A DNA stretch of 64,000 nt from Sordariomycetes sp. S80-01Y. Taxonomy: Eukaryota; Ascomycota; Sordariomycetes. This document shows, in pieces, positions 22,164 through 33,370 of this stretch. The DNA lies in the NCBI GenBank assembly GCA_037042185.1, contig JAXQJY010000022.1, positions 744,001-808,000 of the forward strand, written 5' to 3'. Under the pieces are notes generated by a model, which worked only from the letters and a program-made list of their open reading frames with translations, ran no database searches and was not told the origin of the DNA. The translations under genes and the position numbers were made by a program. Each line of letters begins with the position of its first letter. The first letter of the stretch is position 1.

Positions 22164-23838
22164 GGCTCGTCTCGCATTGGGCACAAGACTTGACTCCAGT
22201 TGTCGTCAAGCTTGGCCTCGGACTCGCGGTGGGCTGGGCTGGGCTGGGCTGGGCTGGGGCGGACTTCGGTGGCGGTGGATGGCACGGGGTGTGCTAGGAG
22301 GAATGGCGCAATTGTGATGGAAAATGGCGGGCTGCGTGGGGTGAGGTGGGCGGAGGCGTCGCTGGCGCTGGCAGCAGGAGAGCGGATCGTGGACGAGGCG
22401 GAAAGGAGGGATGGAGAGGGCGATGACGATGTTCTTGTTGGGCAAAGGAAAATTCCGGCGGGTGGAATCGTGGAAAGGTTGTGAGTGGGAAAGTCAGTCG
22501 GAGCAAGAGCGACCTGATTGACGTCCGCTCCTGCCTCTGGAGTGCCAAGCGTGTGGCCCCACGCCGACGACCCGCGAAGAAAATCTGGGGCGCCTCCGAC
22601 TCCGAACCGCCGCGTACCCACGTCGACGGCGGCCTCGGGCGTTATTCTGCGCGCCTTCTCGTGGGCCAGAGCACGAGGCTACCCCGGATCTCCGGGGTCT
22701 GGAGTGCAGACGAGGGAGATTGTGCCGTCTTGAGGGTTTTCAATTGCGCCTGCTGTGTGACCCTTGAGACGCGAGCCGGTAGGGCCGCCGTTGCCCGAGG
22801 TCGATGAGGACGCGCCGCCTCCCGCACAAACCGTACTTTTTCTGACGAGGTCCTCAGCTCGGCGCTTCTACATGTGGTGATGTTCAAGAGTCCCTCTTTT
22901 GGGACCTCCCCCTTTATTATAGACGTTTACTGCTGCTCCAGCCCTCTACAATGGCAGCTCTTCGATCCGGCGCAAAGTTTAACCATCGCAACGCCAAGGG
23001 TCCAATGACGTAGCCGACCTTTAACCCGCCGATTCCTCTGCCTCGACGCCTTTGTCTCGACTCCCCAGAGCCACGGTAAGCAATGGCCTTGATCGCCTAG
23101 CAACTCCGTAGAACGAGGTTTGACTTAAGCTTTGGCTTGATTGGTACTTCCCCCTCATCCTTGACTCCCACGCGCTGTCTTGTCCCATCCCTTCGCCTAA
23201 AATCCCACCTCGTGCCATGCAGACCCTCTCCTGCACGTCGCGCATCCCATCTGGCCCGACAGCCGCCCGACAGCCGCGATACTCCCAATCAGCCACTTCC
23301 TTGCTCCTCCCACTGTCCAACTACAACATCAGCACTTGGCTCCTTTTCAGTCACTGGAGGGCGGACAGCGGCTTACGCGGACTCCATAGCCATTAGAAGC
23401 AAACAAAGCATGTTTCGACTCGGTTTGGTTCACGCAGGACATCATAGAACCTCCCTAGAAGCCGTTAGTGCGCTTCCCGAGAGACGGTCTGAAGGTACAG
23501 CAAGCCACTGCTTGAAACGTCTTGGACGATGGTGCAGATGGCTCTTAGATAGTCCCTGTTGTTCAAGTTGTGAATCCTTCCCGTCCTCAGGGTCATGGCC
23601 CTGGTGATGAGATTCTGCTATGACGATCTTCAAACGTGACTGAACCTCCGGTCTCACCTCACGCGTCCCCGCATCTCCTTCCGACGTGCACCTCCAGCGC
23701 CAGTCCATCAACCTCTGCATCTATTTCCACTGCACCCCTCGGTATATTCATCTATTCTGTTACACGGATTATTATCCTTAGGTTCAAACGTCCGTAGCCG
23801 CATAGCAGTGTGCGTCGTGCGGGCGAGCTTCATTGGAT
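22164..23838. promoter_or_regulatory. Long divergent intergenic region, TF / alpha-glucosidase
   Basis: 1675 bases between divergent starts. It contains a GGGCT pentamer repeat near the TF. Ser/Pro/Arg-rich open frames on both strands (22200-22810, 23020-23720) look like GC-rich chance frames. It probably carries long leaders or distal control elements. Confidence 0.45.
22231..22257. repeat. GGGCT pentamer repeat
   Basis: Five exact GGGCT units plus a short GG tail, about 70 bases upstream of the dual-zinc-cluster TF start. G-rich on the plus strand, so it could form a quadruplex. A shorter version occurs at 44331-44348. Confidence 0.85.
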
Positions 23839-26738
23839 ATGCGCGTCATCACCATTGTTTCATCACTCATCACGCTGTGCAACCTCTCCATTGCATCTGA
23901 ATCTGGGCTCTTAGTGGATAAAAAATGCAAAGGTTACTCGGCAACCAATGTCATCAAGCATGATAGGGGCCTGACAGCTGAGCTGAATCTCATCGGGGAG
24001 GGGTGTGGCATCTACGGTCCTGATCTGTCGAAGCTACGGCTCACCGTCGAGTATGAGGCTGGTACGCCCAACATCCTTGGCCTTTGTTTGGACGGATAAT
24101 GCTCACAGATCGCAGACTCAAGGCTGCACATTCTCATTCAGGACTGGGAGGGAGAAAGATACCAGATTCCCGAGCCCATCCTGCCGTCACCCAAGTCATC
24201 GCCCCTGTCATCAAAGCCTGATCTCAAGTTCATATTCCACGCCAACCCCTTCACCTTCCAAGTTCTTCGACGCTCAACATCCGAAGTACTCTTCGACACC
24301 ACCGCTACGTCTCTCGTATTCGAGTCACAATATCTCCGTCTAAAGTCCTGGTTACCGACCGACCCAAACATCTACGGGCTCGGCGAGCACACCGACCCGC
24401 TCCGTCTCTTCACCAAGGGCTATACGCGGACGTTCTGGACAAGAGACGCTGGCGGAGTTCCATATCGTCAAAACCTGTACGGGAGTCATCCCATCTATGT
24501 TGAGCACAGAGAGAGTGGCACGCACGGCGTTTTCCTGAAGAACTCAAATGGCATGGATGTCAAGCTTAGTAAGGACGAGAAGGGCAGACACGACATTGAG
24601 TACAATGTCATCGGAGGGATATTAGACTTCTATGTCTTTGCCGGACCTGGGCCTAGGGATGTGGCCAAGCAGTATGCTGAAGTTGTAGGCACACCGGCCA
24701 TGGTGCCATATTGGAGCTTGGGCGTAAGTCTCACAACGGAGAAGAGGGGCTTCGCTAATGATCACAGTTTCATCAATGCAAGTATGGATATCGAGATTGG
24801 TTTGAAGTCGGCGAGGTCGTTCACAATTACTCCACGGCGGACATCCCCCTAGAGTAAGCTGCTCCATCCGTCGTATTGAAACTTCGTTGACGCCTCGCAG
24901 AACAGTCTGGTCCGACATTGACTACATGGATCATCGGCGCATATTTAGCTTCGATGAGGGAAACTTTCCAAGCGACAAGATGCAAGAGCTCATGAAGTAC
25001 ATTCACGATCGAGACCAGCACTACATTGTCATGGTTGACCCTGCGGTGGCTGATTATGACTACCGTGCCTACAATCGAGGGATGGAGATGGATGTTTTCA
25101 TGAAGGACAAGAAGGGGAAGAAACCATACCGTGGGGTTGTCTGGCCAGGTGTCGCCGTGTTCCCGGATTGGCTACATCCCAATGCCACCGAGTACTGGGT
25201 TGAGAGATTTGAAGAGAGCTTCGATCCGGAGACGGGCGTTGACATTGACGGCATATGGATCGACATGAACGAGCCTGCAAGCTTCTGTCGCTCGCCTTGC
25301 ACAGAACCCGAAAAGACGGCCAAGCAGCGCGGCCTGCCTCCCGACCCTCCCCCGGTACGGGACCCGCCGAGGGATATACCGGGCCTGACGAGCTCGTCTT
25401 CTCGGCCAACGATCCCGAATGATGGTGAGGACGACCAACGGCCGCTGCAACGCCTCGAGCTTCGCAGCACTCCCGAGGACCGTCCGGCCCCTTTGGAAGT
25501 TGAACAAGTTGTAGACAGGTTGCTGCATCCGCCCTACCGGATAGAGAACCACGCGGGCAATGGTGACTTGAGCGACCTCACAATGGACACGAACTTGCAA
25601 CACGCCGACGGTCACCAGACCTACGACACCCACAACCTGTATGGGATGTGTAAGTTAGCTCCCTGCAATTAGTAGATGGGCACTAATCAATCCCAGTGAT
25701 GGGCATGGCCACCCGCGAAGCCATGCTAAACCGAAGACCCAACACGCGTCCTCTAATCATCACCCGCAGCACCTTTGCCGGAGCGGGCAAGTACATGTCT
25801 AAATGGCTTGGCGATAACTTCTCCCGCTGGGATCACTAGTACGTTTACGTCCCGCAGCATCCCAGTTTGCAATGCTAACACATGAAAGTCGAGCTCAGAT
25901 TCCCCAGATGCTGGCCTTCGCATCAATCTTTCAGATCCCCATGGTCGGCAGCGACGTATGCGGCTTCCTGGGCACGACGAGCGAGCACCTCTGCGCGCGG
26001 TGGGCGACCTTGGGGGCGTTCAACCCCTTCTACCGCAACCATGCCGACGACAGGGCTCCCCATCAGGAATTCTACCTCTGGCCGCTGGTCACCTCGGCTG
26101 CCAAGTACGCCATCGACATTCGCTACCGTCTGCTGGATTACCTGTACACGGCGCTCGCGAGGCAGAGCGAGGACGGCACGCCGAGTCTGAGCCCGCTGTG
26201 GCACTGGTATCCCCATGACCAAGAGACGTGGGGCATCGACATGCAGTTCTTCTACGGCGACTGCGTCATGGTCTCGCCGGTCACCAAGGACGAGTCAACG
26301 GACGTGAGCATCTACCTGCCCGACGACATCTTCTACACCTGGGATGAGCGCAAGGCTGTGCGCGGCAAGGGCGAGTGGACAGCGATCAAGAACGTGCCGT
26401 TTGATCGCATCCCGCTGCATATCCGGGGGGGTTGCATCATCCCGCTGAGGATCGAGAGCGCAAATACGACAACTGCGCTGAGGCAGAAGCCTTTTGAGCT
26501 GTTGATTGCGCCGGGACTGGACGGGGATGCAGAGGGGATGCTGTACCTCGACGACGGCGTCAGCCTCGACGGCGGCAAGGACAAGACGCATGTGCGCTTC
26601 GAGTATGTCGGTGGGAAACTGGCCACGCGGTCGTCGACTGGCAATGCAGTGCAGCTGGAAGACCTGCCAGTAGATTTCGTCAAGGTCACCGTGCTTGAGC
26701 ACAACGACAAGCCGGACGATGATCGTCAGGAGCTGTAG
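23839..26738 (+). CDS. Secreted alpha-glucosidase, glycoside hydrolase family 31
   Basis: Six exons: 23839-24061, 24116-24723, 24768-24853, 24901-25649, 25697-25838 and 25889-26738 (introns 44-54 nt, all in phase), 885 residues. It has an N-terminal signal peptide ([20 protein letters not shown]). GH31 landmarks in order: [35 protein letters not shown], the nucleophile motif [22 protein letters not shown], the acid/base region [10 protein letters not shown], and [12 protein letters not shown], ending in a GH31 beta-sandwich. Expected activity: release of glucose from maltose and other alpha-glucosides outside the cell. A Pro-rich stretch after the nucleophile ([13 protein letters not shown]) is usual in fungal members. 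Confidence 0.93.
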
Positions 26739-27059
26739 TTAGCCTATTTGGCGGAACGCCAGAAGCCAAAGCTACTTGTCTGAGCAATGTCATTCTCGTT
26801 GGAAGGATTCTTTCGGACCCTTACTCCCTGTGCCGTCTCTAGTCCATTAAGTATTGGTAGCCCGTTCGACGCCTCGTGCCAATTGACCAATCGGTCCACA
26901 GCCCTGTCTCTTCAACAGCCCTGTTCGGATCTGATAACTCCACCCGCTGCAAGGGCCCAGACTCCACAGAGATCAGATAAAGGCGCAGCGGCCAGTTGAG
27001 AACTTGAACTAGTACAGCCATTCTGCATCCGAGACTTCACTTATGCACGAGACCGCCGC
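26739..27059. other. Short intergenic region
   Basis: 321 bases between two plus-strand genes. Nothing recognisable beyond the expected 3' UTR and promoter. Confidence 0.4.
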
Positions 27060-29578
27060 ATGTTTAGCCAGCAGGGGCTACCTTCACATCAATCGCCCAC
27101 AGCATCCCCATCTCCCAAGCCACCATATTGTCTTGCCAGCATGAGCGGCACATCCACCTGTCTCTGCAGCGCAATACATGAGCTGGCCCAGCGTCCCAAC
27201 GAGACACAGGCAGCCGCTCTCATCCCAGCCCTGAAGCGACACCTGAAGGACCTGCAGAGCCTTCTGTCACGGTCGAGAATGGTGTCTCGCGAGGTCCCGT
27301 TCAAAATCACCTCGAGCAACGACAGGGTCGAGAGGGCTTTGCTGGTTGACTCGCTGGATCTGCGGCCCGTCAGCCACGTATACGACAGGGCACGCGGGGA
27401 CCTTGAATGGTTCTGGGATGCGCAGGACACATTGGGTGACAAAGCCGTTCAGTCGGTGCACGCAGCAATCCGTCGGCGGTTCGCATGTATAGTCGTGTTT
27501 CTCAGATCGGTGCTGGATGTCCGCGCCCCGGTGCCATCCGTGATAGTGAAAGTCCTGCAGGGGAAGTACAACTACGAGGAGATCCGCAACGCAGGGAGGA
27601 AGTACCTCAAGATAGCCAGGAAGCTCGGCGGTCTGGGATCGCTCTTCTGGCTGCCGACGGACATCCCGCACACGACGTGAGTCTGACCCTAAGTCGGAAG
27701 ACCAGCGCTGATGGGGGAACTAGGTACGAAAGATACATCCACACCGACGACGAGCAGCTTTTTCATCATCTGAAGACCATCGGGCCGTCAGAAGAGGTTT
27801 ACGCAGAGTGCGTGCCGCAGCTGCTCACGTCACAGCTTCAGGGTACGTCGCTATCTCCAACGACATGGTGTCCAAATGCTCATGGACCTGCGTCTTCTAG
27901 AATCCCTCTCACAGTTTTCATACTACAACCTCGTTGTTGAGCATGCTGATGTTATACCCGCGTCGTGTATGATGCTGCTGCTACTATATTCGCTAGGGGG
28001 CTCGAACATCCCCAGCGTTGTGTTCGAGGGCGTCCGCTCGCCGCAGAGGAGATGGAGCACCCAGGGAGAAATGGAACCTACAGCTGCTGCAGAGTTTGGG
28101 ATTCCCGCCAGGTGGGTCGACATTCTATGCGACAGTGCTGTGCTCGAAGGAGCGCTTGTCACATCCCAAGCCGTCAAGCAAGTCACTGCCGACAAGATCG
28201 TAACGTGGTCAATTCCTAAAGAAACGAAGCAAATATTGGACACGGCTGTGGTTGCTAGCACTAGGGAGTATCTTCGAGGTCTAGCGCTAAGGGTTCTGTG
28301 CTTTATTTGCCCGCCCTGTCTTGAGGGCAACCTCGACTGGTAAGTACAAGATCGGACGGCGTCGCTTCTACTCTAACAAAGCGCTCAAGGTCTGTTTCGC
28401 TCAAAGCCGCAGTCTATCCAGTTCTTGAGGATTCAATCACCGGTTCCAAAGTCTCGCCTACGCTACGCAGCCACGCCATTGAGGCACTCCTCTACTTCGC
28501 CGAACGAGACTCGGTCGACACGCGCCGCGCCGCCGTCGCCCTCGCAAAGTCCCTCGTCCGGAAGTCCATGCCGTACTATCTCCATGCATCAGTGATACTC
28601 TTCGAGAGCATCCTGCTGCGGATCGACGCCGACTTCGTCAAGTCCGAGGCCATCGTCCGCGAGTTCACCTCCAGAGGGCCCAAGCCCGCCACGAGGCGCG
28701 ATCACTGTCTCCTCGGCCGCCTGCACATCTCGCAGATCGAGAACAAGATCCAGCTGTACGACTCGGACGTGGCCTCGTGCATCTTCAAGTGGGAGGCCCT
28801 GCAGCCCCAGTCCAGCCTGGACATAGAGGTGACGTTCCGGCTGCAGAGCACGGCGGCGCGCTTCTTCCAGTCCGTGGGCGACTTTGCGGCGGCGCGCGCC
28901 TCGCTGAACCAGCTGCTGCTGCTGGACAGCGCCAAGCCGATCCGTTCGAACACGAGACGGCTCTTGGTGGGCAGGCTGGCCGATGTGTGCTGCGAGATGC
29001 AGGATTACGAGGAAGCGTCGGGCCTGGTCCAGAGCGAGATAGAGAGGTGTGACGGGGCAGATCGGTCACGGAGGTGGTTTAGGAGACTGCTGCTAGCACA
29101 GGTCGAGACTCACATCGGTCTGGGACAGACCGCTCCCGCGGATGCTATCCTGACAGAGTTGGCGAGCACAACACCAGGCGAGCTCAGCGACATCCACGAT
29201 GAGCAGCTTCACGTGCGCCGACTCGTTGCGATGGCTAGACTGGCACACGCTCGATCTGCACCAAGCGACGCCATTCGTGGCTGGCAAGGCGTATTGGAGG
29301 AAGTCAACCGGATGCGCACGCTGAGTGACTTTGCAAAAGCCGTTGTTCACCTCTCGCTGGCGCATGCGCAGCTCCTAGCCGGGGATCCAGAAGCTGCCCA
29401 CCGGTCATGGCTGGCGGGCTTGGGCATACTGCAACGCGAAAAGTGCGAGTTTTGGCTGCCTACCGTGTCGACGGGCTGGCTACGTTGGATCGCACAGGAA
29501 GTTCATCGCTCGCAGGGCTGGGACTTTCGTATGAAGCAGCCGGGAGGGAAGCCAGACGTAGCGTGGCCGTTGCCGTGA
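27060..29578 (+). CDS. Hypothetical TPR-like helical protein
   Basis: Four exons: 27060-27676, 27724-27842, 27901-28339 and 28390-29578 (introns 47, 58 and 50 nt, phases agree), 787 residues. The N-terminal third is helical (HELAQRPNE, IPALKRHLKDLQSLL). The C-terminal half is a run of paired helices in TPR style (FFQSVGDFAAARASLNQLL, VCCEMQDYEEASGLVQSEI, HLSLAHAQLLAGDPEAAH). No signal peptide or enzyme motif is visible. The start could instead be the ATG at 27141 (MSGTSTCLCSAIHEL), which drops a low-complexity leader of 27 residues. The acceptor CTAG at 27899-27900 was chosen because it keeps the frame. Function unknown, perhaps a scaffold. Confidence 0.75.
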
Positions 29579-30192
29579 TGAAAATGATCACCAGAGCCCG
29601 TTTCTTTCGGGGAACGGGAAGAATCCGAACGAGCTTTGACAGCGGGCTTCATTCGTCACCTTATTCAAGTACACAGACGTGTCTGCCGTCTCAGCGCGGT
29701 GGACCCCTGGGCTCTAGTCCGGCAGGGATAGTGCCGTTGCAGATTTTCTCACGGTGAGAAACGGGGACCCCCTTTGGCTTTCCGGGACGGCCTCGTCTCC
29801 CCATTGGACCCGTCAGCCGGGAAGCTAAGGGCTAGAGGGTCACGACTCCATGCCAGGCAAAGTTCTTCACGTTTTTCCCTCTACGAACCCCCAATGCCGC
29901 TATCGGACAGAGCTTTCTCCAGCAGAAATGGACGGGGGCCACGTGAGGGTGACAGCTGTGTGGACGCGACACGGATCTGATAATCGGATCAGCCCACCGC
30001 GCTAGTCGGCGCCTGGACCTTATCAATCTAAGCCTTCCGGGTACCGAGTCGCCGGTGAGAAATTATAAGAACTGCGACATTTCCACGGTCTGATGATCAT
30101 ACACTCGCTAGCATTTCTTCAATTCTTTGGCAGGCTCTTTTTAAAGATTGCCTTGAACTTGTCATCTTGAGCTCGCTCTCTGGCACAGAACC
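29579..30192. promoter_or_regulatory. Intergenic region upstream of MFS gene
   Basis: 614 bases with no recognisable coding frame. Should contain the MFS promoter. Confidence 0.4.
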
Positions 30193-31876
30193 ATGGCTGA
30201 CGCTCCTCAATCGACCCTACCTCAGGGTGCGGCCCCTGGGGACAACCCCTCGCGGGATGAAAAGTCCCAGGCCGTCGCCGAGGTCGAGCCCAGTCAGTCA
30301 GACACCTCGAGCAGCCCAAACACGGAGCCCGTTCCTCTCTCCTGGAAGCTGATGTCGGTGCTCCTCGTCACCCTCATCGGCTTCGGCTCGCAGTGGAGCT
30401 CAGGCGTCACCGGCGCCATGAAGACCACCATCAAGGAGGAGCTGAACATCAACAACACCCAGTTCTCGCTCCTGGAGGCCAGCGAGGACTTTATGGTGAC
30501 GGCGCTCATGCTGCTCAGCGGCGTCGTCACGGACTGCATCGGCGGTGCCGGTACGTTAGCTCATCCCTTCTTACAACGAATTGCTGCTGACCTCATCATG
30601 AACAGGCGCCATGCTGTACGGCAACGCCATCTACTCCGTCGGGTCCATCCTCGTAGCCGCCGCGGCCCAGACGCGCTCCTACAAGTTCATGATAGGGGCG
30701 CGCATCATCCGCGCCCTCGGCGACATCGCCACCCAGGTCGCCCAGTACAAGGTCTTCTCGTCGTGGTTCGCGCCCGGCAACGGCTTCGCGTCGACGCTCG
30801 GCTTCGAGCTGGGCATTGGCAAGATTGGCGCCTTCGCCGGCAAGGCGTCGGCCAACATCATCGCCCAGCGCACGGGCGACTTCGCCTGGGTCTTCTGGGT
30901 GGCCGTCTTCATGAACCTCTTCACCAACGTCATGACGGGCATCTTCTACTGGTTCACAAAGGTGGCCAACCGCCGGTTCCACGGCATCGACGACCCGGCC
31001 ACGGGCGAGAAGCTCAAGGAGAAGACGAGGAAGCTCGACTTCGCCAAGGTCCTCCGGCTGCCGTGGTCCTTCTGGTCCGTCATGGTCTTTTCCCTGTTCC
31101 AGACGAGCACGGCCGTCGTGTTCCTGCAGAACGCGACGGAGCTGGCCGAGCAGAGGTTCGGCACGGGGTCCATTCAGGCCGGCTGGTACAGCTCAGTGCT
31201 GCAGTACGCCGGCTTCTTCGTCGTGCCGCTGCTCGGGGCCTTCATCGACCTCTTCGGCCAGCGCATCTCCCTGCTGGCCTTCTGCGGCGTGGGGGTGTTT
31301 GCGTCGATGCTGCTCGTCTGCTTCTCGGCCAACGTCAAGGGCACGGCCGGTTCGTTTGCCATATTCGCGTTTGCGTACTGCTTCGGTCCGACGACCATCA
31401 TTGACAGCTCGCGCACGGCCATGTGGGACTCGACTGTGTTCGGAACCGCGTACGCCGTCAAGATCACCATGAACAATGCGTAAGTCCTCTCCTAACTCTC
31501 CAGTTGCGCACGTGCTAATTTCCACAGGATGAACATCATCGTCCGCGTCGTCACGGGCAGGGTCCAGGACGCAGACAACAACTCCTACGACAAGGTCACC
31601 ATCGTCTACGTCGTCCTCGCGGGGTGCTCCGTCGTGGTGTCACTGCTGCTGTGCGGGCTCTGCTGGAAGACGGTCGACCTGGGCCACCTGCAGTGGAGCC
31701 GCAAGAGACGCATCGCCCGCGGCGCAGAGCTCGTCGAGCGCAGAGACGTCTTCTACGGGAAGGAGAAGGAGAGGAACAGGAGGACGTCGCTAGCCTGCTT
31801 TGGGGCGCTGGTGGTGCTTGTGCTGGGCAGCTGGGTGGCTTACTTCTGGGGTGTGGCGACGGGCAACAACCAGTGA
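30193..31876 (+). CDS. Major facilitator superfamily transporter, MFSD1-like
   Basis: Three exons (30193-30550, 30606-31479, 31528-31876; introns 55 and 48 nt), 526 residues. A polar N-terminal tail of about 50 residues precedes a polytopic membrane protein of roughly 12 helices. Signs of the MFS fold are the first-helix WKLMSVLLVTLIGFGSQW region, GARIIRALGDIATQVAQY with FSSWFAPGNGFAS in the first half, and a charged central loop (GEKLKEKTRKLDF). The pattern of a GARxxxxLG motif followed by a W-F-G-N segment recalls the animal MFSD1 family (lysosomal dipeptide export), but the substrate is inferred only. Codon use is very rich in G/C at third positions, suggesting good expression. Confidence 0.85.
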
Positions 31877-32430
31877 TGACGGCACGACGCACGTGGTCGC
31901 TCACCCCGGTGACAGAATAAATAAAACGAGACTTCATTTGATAAGCTATCGCGCATCTCGATAAGCACCGCTTCGACTCCAGAACTCGAGGGACGGCAAA
32001 GACAGATGTCGTCGTGCCATCCTGACGATGCCCTGAGACAGAAGTGTCGTCAAGCCACTCGGGAAAAGGCATCAGCCGCTTCCCGACAACCCGGTTTTCA
32101 GGGTTTCCCGCTGCAGGTCGTTGCCTCATCGGTGGCCTTCCAGGAGCATTTGATCCGGCAGCCCGTCGTGAGTGGCCCGCGGCGCTGACCCGTGACAGGC
32201 AGGTTGGCAGGCGAAGGGCAGGCGGTGGGCAGACGGTGGGCAGGAACCGCGATCGTCATGGCCATGTCATCGGCTCGCCGCATCGATCGATCGGCGCCGA
32301 GAACAAGGTCTTTATATACATTTTTGCAGCCCGGAAACCAGCTCACGGCATCCCCTTCTCGACACATTGACTGCCTGCTGCATTATCATCTTCCCAATTC
32401 CTCACTCAGCACCACTTAATCCCACGAAAC
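31877..32430. other. Intergenic region
   Basis: 554 bases. An AATAAATAAA run at 31917-31926 is a likely poly(A) signal for the MFS gene. The remainder should hold the promoter of the small membrane protein. No coding frame supported. Confidence 0.45.
31917..31926 (+). terminator. Poly(A)-like signal of the MFS gene
   Basis: Overlapping AATAAA motifs 41 bases past the stop codon. Confidence 0.45.
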
Positions 32431-33232
32431 ATGGCCATCCCCCGAGCCTCCAGCGGCATGCTCCGCTCCCAGATCCGCCCGGCCTCCCGCCGCGCCGCCC
32501 CACACCTCCGCGCCGGCGCCGGCCAACAAGTCCGCAACACGACCAAAGTCCACGGCAAGGACGACCTCGGCGGCCCCGGCGGCCAGGAGCCCCGTCCGAG
32601 CAAGCAGGCCGGTCCCGAGACCATCAAGAGAAACTGGTACGGCACCACGTCAGCCAGCGCAGACGCAGACGCAGCACAACCCCCAGACTCGCTCGAGAGC
32701 ATCCCCGAGGCGCAGGCAGGGCTGGAGGGCGAGGAGGGTGAGGAGGCGCAGAGCAGCAGAAGCGCCAGCACGAGCTCAGATATGTCCACTGTCTCGTCCG
32801 CGTTTGACTCGCAGTCCTCCCTGGACTCGTCGTCTTCTTCCCTGCCAGACCTCCCCGCGAACACTGCACAGCCCACACAGCCCCTTTCAGAAGAATACGT
32901 TAGTTTTCCCAAACTGACAACCCCGACACCATAGGCCTGCCATCGGTGGCGCAGCGCTCCTCGCCGTCGGCGGCTTCGTGTACCTCTCGGGCTCCGGGCC
33001 CTCCAAGGCCGACCAGGAGAAGCTCAAGGCCAAGACCCAGGCCGAGGCCGAACGGCTCAAGCAGAAGGGCGAGCAGGGCCTGAACGAGGTCAAGACCAAG
33101 GGCGAGCAGGGGCTCAACGAGGCCAAGCTCAAGGGCCAGGAGGGCCTGAGGAAGATTGAGGGCAAGGACGGCGGCGCCGTTGGCGAGCTGAGCGGCCGCA
33201 AGGGCGGGATGGGCGGATTCAGGGGGGAGTGA
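32431..33232 (+). CDS. Small mitochondrial-type membrane protein with LEA-like repeats
   Basis: Two exons (32431-32636, 32935-33232), 167 residues. The N-terminus is Arg/Ala/Ser-rich without acidic residues (MAIPRASSGMLRSQIRPASR), like a mitochondrial targeting peptide. After the splice comes one membrane helix (AIGGAALLAVGGFVYLSG), then an amphipathic Lys/Glu/Ala region with 11-residue repeats (LNEVKTKGEQG / LNEAKLKGQEG), as in LEA-like or apolipoprotein-like helices. The intron (32637-32934) is 298 nt, far longer than its neighbours. It is supported by phase (TG|G restores Trp) and a CTGAC branch. The intron itself is open in frame and its 3' TAG would end an unspliced 167-residue product. 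Probable inner-membrane protein, function unknown. Confidence 0.75.
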
Positions 33233-33370
33233 TTTTCCCAGTGTTATGATACCCTTGACTTATGATTGCGTGTTGATGCGACATGTTATACAATGTATTA
33301 TTATGGCCTGATACTCAAAAGTACAGTCTTTCTACTACTCGCTCCTTCTATTAGCGTGTGAAACGGTGCT

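Noticed and set aside
22200-22810. Ser/Pro/Arg-rich open frames on both strands near the dual-cluster TF
   Set aside because: Low-complexity promoter sequence. No start context or domain.
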